Source: Ciona intestinalis (lineage: Eukaryota > Chordata > Ascidiacea > Phlebobranchia > Cionidae). Taken from it: 64,000 bases of DNA. Below the pieces are notes generated by a model. The model saw only the letters and a program-made list of their open reading frames with translations. It did not search any database and had not been told where the DNA came from. Location of the stretch: contig NC_020171.2 of assembly GCF_000224145.3 (NCBI RefSeq), positions 631,391-695,390 on the forward strand. Direction: 5' to 3'. This document shows, in pieces, positions 24,401 to 39,500 of the stretch (its first letter is position 1; every line of letters starts with the position of its first letter). The translations under genes were made by a program, and so were the position numbers.

Positions 24401-26375
24401 ACGTAGAATTATGGTCGGTTTATAACAAGCAAAGTGTTATTTGCGGGCTTGCACATGCATTAAACCATTTGGGATGCATTAAAATAATACAGGAGACGAT
24501 TTTAAAATGCCGGTACAGCTTATAAATAAGTTATAATACACTGTGGGGAAGATGGATAACGTTAGCACATAACATATTTCCTAACATTTTTTTTGGCAAC
24601 GTTCTTTTAGAATTCAGACATTTACAGTGGTGATGATATGGTTATACAATTCTGTAAATAATCTTTGTTTACCACAACAAAGGAATGACAAAAGAGAATA
24701 AAAAACATATTATTAAATCCTACTTTACGACAAAATACTGTACTTGGCCCACGTTAACCCCATTAAAAATCTCTAATTTTGTAACCCTTATAACCTAAAT
24801 GCCATGATTAATTCATGAGCTGTTAGAATAAAAGACTGCTGTGGTAGGAGATTGCAACAGTTGTTTATGTTTGTATCATAAGAAAATGCCAAAGCACATG
24901 CCACGTTATTACAGCTTATATATATTTTATTGTAACTAGTTCGTTTTCTAAAGAGACCATCGTAGAAAAACAAAAAATGTTGTTTTAATTGATTACAAGA
25001 TTTAAAATCATAGGTTTTTCAAAGTCAAGTATTGATTAGCGTGGGTGTTTGAGATTTAATTTAACCAGCTTTCTCCACAGATTTAAAACATTAACTTTGC
25101 AGTTTAACGAAATGTTTCACACTTCTGCTGTCTTACATATATACCACATTTTCATGCACTCTATTTTGTCATATTTACTGCAACCGGGGTCAGGGCTTGA
25201 GAAGATTAATTAAAGATATATAGGGCAACAAACAGTGGCGACGTCAATTCTTTGCGTGAATTTAATAAAGGTGTAAGCTACCAAACGTATTTATTTGGCG
25301 AAATATACAAAATTATAAAAAAATATCACATAGGATGTCAGAATTAAAAAGTGGAATGTTTGAAAATGAAATTAAAAAGAACAAGAACAGCTGAACAAAA
25401 CACTATTTTTTCCAGTATTTGCTGTGATCGCTGCGTTCGTGATCTGCTGGCTTCCAAACCACGTGACCTCTATAATACACGCGCTAACATTGGGGGAAAA
25501 TGAAGAAAAACGGAAAGACCTTCACACTTATGAACTCAACTTGATTTCGAATTGTTTAGTCGCGTTTAATAGCTGCATAAACCCAATCTTATACGCCTGG
25601 CTGAACAAAAGGTTCAGGTAAGAGATATGGGAAATTTGATTGCTTAGCATTCTAAGAAATGAATTTTTTAATTTATGTAGAAACATTTCCATCCGAAAAA
25701 ACTATGACTCACAAATTTACACGTGGTCACCCGTAAGCGCGAACGAAGTGTATAAAACGTAATGACCTTTTATTCACCACACTTTGCAACAAACATAATA
25801 TATTTTATTAACAAGGTCGTTAGAACAGGTCTTTCCGTACCTCATGTTACTCAATAACCCTATACCTTATGCTGTTACAAGTATTGCGTAGGTTATGAAG
25901 TAAAATTCAAATAAACGGTAAAATTCACATACCCCATTTCACATGATCTATCATAAATTACCCTTGACTTTGATTTTGATCAATTGGTGCCGCATGGCTG
26001 AAAACAATATCAGGTGAAGAGTCTTGAGCAAATACGCTTAACCACATTGTTTGAAGGTATTTAATATCCTAGCGTTCCAGGTTCGAGTCCCTGAGCGGTA
26101 CTTAAAAAGCAATTTATTAAAATAGAGCGTCGTAATATTAAAAGTGTTGCGCAAGCTTTGGATCATAACATTAAAGGTGTGAAATTGATCCCCCCGGGAG
26201 TTGTTTGTTTTGTGATCTTAATATTAAATTTCATTTAAGGGACCAGCTTAAAATGATCAAGTGCTGCAGTGGTCGAATGACGAAACTGAGCGTTGGGACT
26301 CGGAATAAAAGGAATTACAATATGAGGTGTGCTGTTGACGTCAGTAGAAAGAAATGCGCTATAATATATATATGA
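21453..26375 (+). CDS. RXFP3-like: RXFP3/4-like relaxin-family peptide receptor
   Basis: Seven coding exons: 21453-21534, 21816-21932, 22613-22799, 23253-23420 (or 23401), 23629-23904, 25416-25617, 26240-26375; about 382-389 aa. TM2-TM3 (IFILNLSFADLLF, FWAVEQIYEMVWFLG, FMCKALSAVTLINLHASVLF) closely follow RXFP3, as do TM5 (VLMGFTLPLIVIIISYVLVV), TM6 (CWLPNH) and TM7 (FNSCINPILYAWLNKRFR). A Gi-coupled receptor for relaxin-3/INSL5-like peptides at the plasma membrane is the family role. Oddities: the DRY position reads NRC; intron 1 uses a GC donor; the exon 4-5 junction does not keep frame with the strong GTAAGT donor. A weaker GTAACG donor at 23402 keeps frame but removes the ECL2 cysteine. 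Two introns contain M1 elements. Confidence 0.85.
21592..21770 (+). mobile_element. MITE family M1 in receptor intron 1
   Basis: Begins GATAGGTTGGGATAACA and ends TTCACCTTACCCTATACTAT; the core has CTGGTAGTAAATAAAGG and TATAACCGTATTCTCACGAC. It fills about two thirds of the 281-bp intron and stops about 45 bp before the acceptor. Confidence 0.7.
21945..22138 (+). mobile_element. MITE family M1 in receptor intron 2
   Basis: Well-preserved copy: begins TATAGTAGGGTGGGTAAAGG and ends TCTCTTACCCCCACCCTACT, giving long terminal inverted repeats; core TTGGTAGTAAACAAAGATCA and AAAACCGTATCCTCACGACT. It starts 12 bp after the splice donor of exon 2. Confidence 0.8.
24535..24770 (-). mobile_element. 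MITE family M1, diverged, in receptor intron 5
   Basis: ACACTGTGGGGAAGATGGAT at the left, TATGGTTATACAATTCTG and ATAATCTTTGTTTACC in the middle, and a GTTAACCCCAT right end. The order matches reverse-oriented M1 copies with insertions. Confidence 0.5.
25985..26103 (+). other. tRNA-like relic (long variable arm type)
   Basis: Acceptor-like arms GTGCCGC (5') and GCGGTAC (3') pair with one G-U. A GGTATT...AATATCC hairpin could be a long variable arm, and GGTTCGAGTCC fits a B box. The D-arm is disrupted and the T-loop appears one base too long, so this is a tRNA pseudogene or SINE head, not a working tRNA. It lies in the last intron of the receptor gene. Confidence 0.3.
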
Positions 26376-26379
26376 CTGT

Positions 26380-26560
26380 CAATCATTCATGGTGTATCAA
26401 TACATAAATACACCATGAGTGGTTGATGTATAGAAAAATACCCATGTTATAACTCGACAGAGAGCATGAGGTGTATGAATACACCATATGTCTGGTGTAT
26501 ATACGAAGACACCTATGTTATAACTCGACAGAGAGCATGAGGTGTATGAAACTCTATAGT
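26380..26560. repeat. Tandem copy of short dispersed repeat
   Basis: The unit (TATAACTCGACAGAGAGCATGAGGTGTATGAA) occurs twice about 67 bp apart. Related single copies occur near 1230-1330, 2939-3030, 5865, 7728 and 35040. The sequence contains small palindromes such as GGTGTATGAATACACC. Confidence 0.5.
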
Positions 26561-27737
26561 GTGCATTGGGCGATCAATAGCCTACGCCATACCCTTACGA
26601 CTTCGGTATGTACCGGAAATATGAATAATCCATGTATGTATTGACAACAAGAAAACAAAGGTCCAACCTAGCCCCTTGTTATGTTTAATACATGACTTGA
26701 CATGAATATAAAACCACCGCTTCTACCGCAGGCTTCCTGTAGAACAGCACGACCAAAACCAAGTTGAAAACGAGGGCAACCAAACGCCTCAAAATGGTAG
26801 AACAAACGTAACGCTCTTGCAGGACGGTGGACAATCTCCTCCAATGGGAAAGAACATGGACCCCCTTACCAGAGTAAAAGGCACGAACATGCAACCTCTA
26901 CTGCACCGAACGAGCGCCTTGTAATCGCCATAGCGCAACTGCCAATCGGCCTACTGATATAAAAGGCTGTTTTGGTCAGAAAAGTAACAAACTTATGTCA
27001 ATTGAAAAAGGGATAGTCGTAACAACCTTTTAACATCTTTTTTGTAAAGGCCTTATTACTTTGTATTTATTTCAACTGCCATTATCGCATAGTTATTGGC
27101 GGAATATTTGTTCCGGGTTCCCACCCTCGGCGTTGTCTCGCATTTTTTGCCGTTATATTTGTTCCAAGTTGTTGCCAACTTGCAATTGTAGTGCCACATG
27201 CGGCATCGAAAGTAACCCATGAATAAACTAAAAACGGTTCCAATCTTGGGATTAATTAAGGGCGCTTTTTATTATTTCTTTTATCGTTTTTCACTTGACC
27301 ACATAATTCATTTTATGGTTCTCTCTGTTGCACAATAAGTGTCTTCAATGAAAATTTCATAGCGACTTTTGCTTTATATGTGGTTCTAATAAATAGAATA
27401 AGCCGACAACAAATAGCGAAAACACAGATATACATATTGTTAACAGTTTAATAGTGTAACGTCAGTAATACCAGTGATTTTAACCCCGGACAACCTAATA
27501 GTTATTTATTAAGATTAGAATCACTGGTGTATAGAAACAGCTTTACATAAAAAGTTGTAAAATTATTTCCAATCAACTGAATAAATGTTTTTGATTTAGA
27601 ATATAAACAGAAATTATATTTAAGATGCTGTCAACAGCTAAAGCACATTTACGAATTTAAGTTCCGGTTAAAACAATTCTACAAAACAATAAATACCAAA
27701 CTATGCAGGCAATACACCTGTTTAACAAAATCTAAAG

Positions 27738-27951
27738 CAGTGGTTCTCAACCTATATATTACACATACCATTTTTGGTACATAAAGGTCTTCCAAATGGC
27801 ATGAAAACAAATTATTGCCTACAATATTTAAACAATTACTGAAAAAATCAGGATTCATATTTTTGTCCTGTACAATTTAGTTTTATAAGTGATTCTAGAA
27901 ATTTGTGAATGAAGAATGATAGAAGAGTTAATAAAGGTTGAGAACCACCAG
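27738..27951. mobile_element. hAT-type MITE with target duplication
   Basis: Starts CAGTGGTTCTCAACCT and ends AGGTTGAGAACCACCAG, an inverted terminal repeat of the hAT (Charlie/MER5-like) type. It is flanked by TCTAAAG on both sides (27731-27737 and 27952-27958), consistent with the 8-bp target duplication of hAT elements with one decayed base. The element is 214 bp with no transposase ORF. Confidence 0.75.
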
Positions 27952-28522
27952 TCTAAAGAATAACGAAACTACAATATAATATGGAAGGCACGAACAGGTG
28001 AAGAAAGAAACAAGATAAGACCACAACCAAAGGGGTGTTTAAACAGGCAAGCAAGAAACTTTATTACTGCTCGGTCCAAGAAGAAGGCATCTTGGTTACT
28101 AGATTCACTTTTTGCGAAGACCGTAGGTGCTGAAAATTGTTATATGGCCAAGCAGTACAACATATACTACATATAGGACTGGATTTCAGCCATCGGAGTT
28201 TGACAAATATTTTAAGTTTTCTGAAACGGGAATTTTGTAGTTAAAGACATTTTAATCCAGATTGCAATAAATTTAATTGCTATAGTATCCGTAATCAACT
28301 TAAAGTTTCCGAAGTTCTGGTTTTAGAAATCCAGCCTTATTTTTACATGTAGTAGAATGGTCCATCTTATTTAAAGACCTTTACATAGGTTAGGCTATAA
28401 AAGTTGATAGAATTTAAAGAGAGTGTTATATAGACCATCTTCACAAGGCTATACAACAAGTACTAGGATAAAAAAAAGAAAAAGGGCTTTGAATTGCAAT
28501 CGTAAATTGTGTGGGTGGCAAT

Positions 28523-32454
<3,932 letters not shown>

Positions 32455-33517
32455 GGCTTTTGTTTAAGCTGTCCAAAGACCTCTTGCGAAGTACACTGCC
32501 TTTTTACACGTTAAAAACTGTTTGTAGGCAACTATTTAACTGTCGGAAATTTTACAATTTACGGAAACTACTTAAAGCGATTGTCGTGCGAGCACGTAAA
32601 CTTAAAAAGTACACAACATGCGAATTTACATTCTTCCAAACCAGTTTTAGTAGAAGAACCAAAAATGTAAGAAAAAAAATAAAATATAATAACCGAAATC
32701 TGTCCATTCTTTTTCGTGTTTACGGCCTACGAAAATTTTTACTGTGCCCTATCATCACGTGATTTTGTCGAAACATCGCATGTTTTTGGCGAGAAAGCCT
32801 ATACGATATATCCATAAACAGAATTTTATAATATAAAAATTATAAAAAAATCCGTATTTGTTTAAATATCACATATAAATAATAACATTTTACTTTGTGT
32901 TTAAATTGTGTAGTGTAAAATTTCATAGAAACGACGAGAAAGCCTTGAGTCATTTCAGTTCTGCCTTCTGATTGGTCGACGACATTTTGACTTAAAACGT
33001 GGTCTGTCGAAGCACTGCAGTTAAAATGTTAATGCTTATATCGACTATACGAATGTCCATCTGCCGTATTACCATAGCTGGTAAGCATCTTAGAGTTAAG
33101 CTAGAATGTTATTCATAATTACCTGATTCCAGCTGTGCATTTTAATTTCGAAAACTCCTAATTTCGTGTCTAAAATTATCTTTGAAACAGAGGCAAAATA
33201 ACTTGATTCAGTTTTGGACTAGCCTATATAGGTGCGCTTTGAGTTGTTTGTAGTGCTGTTTTGTAAAGTAATTACCACAGTTCAAGTTATATTGGTTTTA
33301 TTGAAGTGTAGGCCAAAATGGGTAGAATCAACGGAACCTATATCATGCTACAGAAGAGAATCAACGAAACATACATCATGCAATCAATCAAGGTAAATCA
33401 TTTAAACACTTCAGCATACAGTAGCGTGCGTTGGTAGTAAATATCAGTGTATATATTAACTATATCAATTGCTGTAGTAATTCGATGTGGTGTTATAAGA
33501 TTTACATTTATATAGGC
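32455..33517. other. Spacer: SFT2D upstream region and ZP-A 3' flank
   Basis: No supported exon. The part next to 32454 would be the SFT2D promoter region, and the part near 33518 is downstream of the ZP gene. A CCAAT-box inverse (ATTGG) at about 32971 is the only promoter-like motif noticed. Confidence 0.35.
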
Positions 33518-33523
33518 TTTATT
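33518..33523 (-). terminator. Poly(A) signal of ZP gene A
   Basis: AATAAA on the minus strand 31 nt after the stop codon of the left ZP gene. Confidence 0.5.
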
Positions 33524-33553
33524 GCGTGGCTTTAGGTTTCTGTTTCATTTGTT

Positions 33554-36500
33554 TTAAAATAATGAAAATTGTATCCACCATCCAGTGCAAATAATGCCTA
33601 TTGTATAAAGCATGTTGCTTATAAGCGCATGGGCACCATCTGTAGTAGTTGTGGTATGCTCACTAGTTCTTGTAGTAGTTGTGATAGCAATATTAGTTGG
33701 TGTATTAGATGGAAGTAATGTAGTACTGCCATCTGAAACAGTTAAGAAGGTTTAGTAAGAAAGAGAGAACAGCTTAATGAATTAGGGCAAATATTCTAAT
33801 TTGATTCATTATAATGATATGTTAATATGTATTTTTCAGCGCAGAACGTTAGTGGCGCTAGCATAAATGAATGTTATTACATTTTACATGAATGTTCACT
33901 TACATTTTAATTGCGCCTTAAACTGATAAAATTACTTACTCAACTCTTGTGTGTATTCGTAATGTAAATCTCCAACACAAAAATCATGCTTTTTGAGTTT
34001 TACTAGCTATGTACAATTTTATTTATTCACCAGTTGTTGTTTCGGGTTTTGACTTGATGGTGATTACATTTGGGTCAACCAATGGTATCAGATCAGTTTG
34101 AACATATTTAGGATCCACTTTGTTTATATGTGGTAACTCTTCAGAGTTATTTGAGTATGTCACTGCCTGTGGCTGTTTGTATATTGAAGGACATAGGTTT
34201 TGACGGCTTTTTCTAAAAAAAGAACAGCTTTTATCTTTTATGTATTAAATAATCCTTAAACATCAAACATAATTCTGATAAATAGGGGTTACTTTTATTA
34301 TTAGTTAGAATTCATTGTGTTTTCACACTGTTTCTAAAAAAATTTTTAGACTGTAGCTAGACATACCATAACAAAGACAGATTTTTAGGCTGTTCCAATC
34401 ATTGATTTGTTCATTTCAATCATTGCTAAAGTAGATTATACCAGATGTGCAAAAAAACAAATTATATACCTGTTAATGAGATTATTGGATGAAGCACTGT
34501 TATAACCTTCTATGCAGCCCTTGTAACATCTAGAAGTTGTATCATTTTGCACACAAACCAGAACTGAACACTAAAATATATGTAATATTGTATTATCATT
34601 TTTGGTTAAAACGCATAGCCTATTTAACAAAACATCACTCATTCAACTGTGAAATCTAATCCGGATAATAAAAGAACGTATCATATTAAGGTAAATATAT
34701 ATTTTCAATAAAAACAAAACAAATAAATACAAATTAGTTAAAATAATATATTGCATCACTCCACCACTCTAAATCTGCTAAATTCTTTTACTACAAGTTA
34801 TGAAATACAGTTACCTTAATTAAAACATTGGTGTTCTCAGTTACTCCTGCAGTTTCATATGAAAAACGAAAAGCTTCGATACTAAACTGATTAATCATTG
34901 GGTTGGTTGAAGGATAACATTTCATTGTTTTATCAATTATACATCTAAAAAGTTTTAAAAAATGAACTGCTGAGTTGTATAATGTTAAAATATCTGACAT
35001 GACATTGTGCATTTTAAAAACACACACAGTAACTCGAAGTTAGCACAAGGTGTATGAACACCCGTGTTATAATGCAGTTGTTTACCAGCTATGTGAGGAT
35101 AAAGCAAGTTACATTAAATTCAAAACTTAAAGCATTGCAAGTGCATTTACCCCTCATCCAACATAATGTAGTCTTCCACGCCAGGGGGTCTTGGCTCGGG
35201 CTGTGCTACACACTGCTCAGTAAATAATTCAACTTCTGATTTGTCACATTCAGCTTCAATTGCAAAGTACATATTGCTGCCAACATCAAAGTCAACTGGG
35301 TAGTCATAAGGTGAATAGGCTTCCTAGAAATGCATTTCTATTAGTAACTTCTTTCAGGGTAATGGCCGAACTTCAGCCTAAAACCCAGATCTCCTGACAT
35401 GCCATGCTGTAGGACTACTTATAGCATATAATAGAAAAACCTCTTGAAGCATAATTATTGTTCTTTTAAATTTAACACATTAGGTTGTGGGGGCTTCTCT
35501 ATGTGCAGGAGCTATAAAGTATATTTCTGTAACATAACGCTTATGAAAAGTGCATTACACTAATATAATTTTTAATTTACCTAATCTACCTATTTTTTCA
35601 ATTACCTGGAATGTTTCATCCGTATAATAATCAAATGAAATATCAATTTGACCAAAGCCCTCTTCCACCACTATAGTTGTAGTTGTATCTTCTGGGTTAT
35701 ATTCACCCTCTGTATCAAAAGCTTTCTCCTTTGTACATGTGCTGTCTATCTCATACCATGAACCTCTTGTTATGCCACCTCCAGTACCACTTGAGTCTTC
35801 TTTTGGATCTTCAATCCACATGGTAACAACATTTTGATACAAACTCTGGACAATGTTTTCCTGTAGTAAAAGTTTTTTGTTTACAAATTGGTTGACAAAA
35901 TAGTGTCATAGGCATAGGGCCCCTATGCCTATGACACTATGATAGGGGTAAGTTAAAATAGTTGTAATTGCTTCTAAAATGGATGGGTATTTTCATGAAA
36001 TCTAGCTTTACTTCTGTTTTATATGTGACTTTGTGGGTGGTTATTTTAGGGTATGTTTTGAACTTATGACTGACAGTTCAGTCTACCCATAAGGGACTAC
36101 GTTAGATGTCTTGCAAAAAGAAAAATATGCTCACAATGGTAGCAGCAGCGGGCCTTGAAGCCCTAACCGCCTAAATAGAAGCAAGCTGGCTAACCACTGT
36201 GCTATGGTTCCTGCCAAATTGTTTGGGTATTTTAGATACTAGCTATCATAACCAAAGAAACTGACCGAGTTAACTGTATCACACTGGTACTTGTTGAATC
36301 TAAACACATGATGAGTGGATGAGTCAACACTTCTACACTCAGGTGGTGGTGTAACATCTGAGTCAAAATTCCCAACCCCAATAGGACCATCAACAGCACA
36401 TTTTGGAACTCTTATTTCAATTTGATCATTATCACAATTGTGTTCAAGCTTTGCTGTAAATATACAAAATATTAATAACTACGTTTTGAATTTATTTATG

Positions 36501-39500
36501 GTCAAGAAAAGTCTAACTAACTTAAAAAGTGTTTTATAATTTCTGTACTTCTTTGAATTTAATTTTGTTTATCGGGCTTTTTTTGTAATAATTGTTTTAT
36601 AAAAAGTCAAACATACATCAAAACATGAACAACTACAGTTTAAAATACTTAAACTGACGCATGCATGTCCTCTGATCTTTATGTAGCTCCCAACAACTTC
36701 TCCCACATTCACATTTGTATTCTTCTTCACCAGCATTTTCAAGTACGATGCAATTGTCAGTGCAACCTCCATTATTCTTGCTACATCCCCCTACATTACA
36801 CACATTATATGTTTAAGTAGTTAAGTACTAAGTTCAATGTCCAATAATACTGGAAATATGCAGATATTGCATAAATCACAGACTGACCTACCTTCAGTCT
36901 TATTTACCAAGCAAATGTTTTTTACAATGGGGTCTTCACATAATACAGCAAGTTGTAACTTGGTTTCTAGAATAAGGTTGCTTAAACATTGCTACTGTAA
37001 TGGGACATGGTGGCTTAATGCACCTCTTGCATTGGAAAAAAACCTGACATCCTCTGGTTTCGAATCTAGTGCTTAAAAAATAGTAATATACTGTTACAAG
37101 CTCGGCGCCTCTAATGTTATACTGTTGTGTAAACACTGTAAAGTATGCACTTACCATTTACTTCAACGAAGAAACATTGTTGATTAGAGACAAAACTGCA
37201 AGAAATGTCAAAGAATTAAATTTCCTAAAATTGTTGTCTCGAATCTCATGCATAGCCATAGGCCACTCATAACCTTTTGTTTTCCATTAAATTTTATCTC
37301 CATTTACATTTATTGCTACCATGTAAGCTTTTTCCCACCTTAACTTTTTAGTACATAAATACTCGTATTAGGCACTTATTTTGAACATATACATACCTGT
37401 TCGAATCCCATGCTGTGTAACAAATATAGTTCGTGCCGGTGTCATTTGAATCCACCACCCATTCAAGTTCAACCTCATAGACATGAGTGTTTGTCTGAAC
37501 AATGTTTGATTTTGTCACATCGAAAGATGAAACAACACTAAGGTGTTCAATGCTGTAATTTATAATGCATGCTGTCAAACACATATTTCTGTAAAATATA
37601 CACTGCTTTAACCAAACACTAATCCTGTAAAATTTCTCTAATGCACTTATGCTTGGGTGCTTGAAAATGTGCCCACAAATAGTATAGCCTAACCAATATA
37701 GTTCTTTAATGAACATAGCCTATAGGTTACCAACCACAACCAGTGTGTTGTATTTTATATTTCTATAAAAAAATAATGTGTGCTAAAAATCACACTTCTC
37801 TGAAAAATACTCCCAATAAAGTTAATACCGGTTGGTGTTTATGTATTTTTTTACACTTCTATATTTCTAGGCGCCAAATAAAAATGTTGGTATAAACAAC
37901 CAAAACATTTCTCTACTATACAGCACGTAACAGGTTCAATTATGTTAGCCAATAAGCTATATTTTTATATCCCACTATATAATCTATGTATTTGTTAAGA
38001 AATCTAAAACTTGCCTGCCTCCTTTTAAACCTTGAATGCTGATGGTTTTGTTGTATGTTGTCCCGCCAGCAACACGCAGTAAATGTTGATCAGGTGGAGT
38101 TGGGTCAATAAAGGTAGGACGATCATAACAAGTTGATTGCTGTTGAGGTCCATTTGAAACTAAACATAAAGCTCTAACAATGTATGCGGTAGTTTTACTA
38201 AAAAATATGTGGTAGTTTTCCTGAATTATGTTGATTTGCGAATAGCAAATGATAGATTGTTTGAAATTATTTTATCACAGTGTCGTGCAAGTGTCTTCTC
38301 CGAAGACACACATGCCACATTTGTGGCAGCACTGAGCTTTGAACTCATGTAGTTATAACTTATAAGGCGGTGCTGGTATTATGTATTTCAGAGATATCCC
38401 GTTTGTGAATAAAATATCTAATTAAATGTAACCTAATGCATTATGACAAAATTAGGTTATGGATTCAAATCTTACACTTACTTTTAAGAATAAACTGGTG
38501 TGATGAATAACTCATGGGTTGTTGACTCTTAACTGCTTTCAGTTTCGACATACCAGCTGTACCTTTTCGATCTTCCGTTATAATTGAAACAGCTACTTCT
38601 CCCGCTGAGCCCCCACCATTGTACACAAGCTCACATTCTTCCTATAAATGTTTATAAAATGGCAGATTTAGGATTCCGACACAGTGAAGCTGAAGTTACT
38701 GAAGGGTCCCACAAAACTAAACAACTGTAAAAGTTATATCTAAATATTATTCTTGCCTCATTCATTGACAAATGTGAGTAAATCTGAATATCCCCATTTT
38801 CAATTTCTGCATTTCCAAATCTGCATGTTACAACATCTCCAACATCTTGATCTAATGTGTGGATTTTTATTGCCTCTGGACAGCCAATTCTGACACTGCA
38901 ATCAAAAAGGTTGATTACAAAATACTGGGTGTGTTTAAGTAAATAACTCTTCAAGTTTAATTCTACTAACACTTCACCTGTCATTTACCAGAATAGGCAT
39001 TTAATTACACATGTATTAGGTTATACGTTGCGAAAAAAACAAAACAGCACAAGATACTCAATGGCTTCCGGAACTGTATATATATGTTTATTTATACATG
39101 TCCGAAAACCTAACTGAAGATCCATGTTTTAAGCAATTAACAACGGTCTATGGCAGTCGTGAGGATACAGTTTTATAATTCTTTGATTGTTCTTTGTTTA
39201 CTACCAAACGGAACGAGAAAATAGGATGAAAAAGGGTTCCATCCTTCCCCACCCTACAATATGCTAAATTAGGCATATAAACTCACAAAGCATATGGTTG
39301 ATAGATGAGAGCTGGAGAGGAATTAGGGTAACTTGTGTCACTGCGTGGACTCAAATCCATATGATAAGACATTGCGTAATCGCTGATGCCTCTGTATAGC
39401 TCAAACTTCCAGCAACATCCTTCCTGGCTGTTAAAATTGAAAAAGGGAAATAATATATGGGTGTATTTAACATAACTCCATGACTTTTGAATGAATGCAA

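Larger units (their letters stand above)
26376..28522. other. Intergenic spacer
   Basis: Lies between the receptor stop and the SFT2D stop (convergent genes). It contains a short tandem/dispersed repeat at 26380-26560 (GAGCATGAGGTGTATGAA twice, with CACCTATGTTATAACTCGAC), a hAT-type MITE at 27738 and AATAAA on the minus strand at 28060-28065 (possible SFT2D poly(A) signal). No exon is supported. Confidence 0.5.

Noticed and set aside
25985-26103. tRNA gene
   Set aside because: A B box and an acceptor-like stem are present, but the D-arm is broken and the T-loop has an extra base; kept only as a tRNA-like relic.
26380-26560. CRISPR-like or satellite array
   Set aside because: Only two units, with related single copies dispersed elsewhere; it is a dispersed eukaryotic repeat that duplicated locally.
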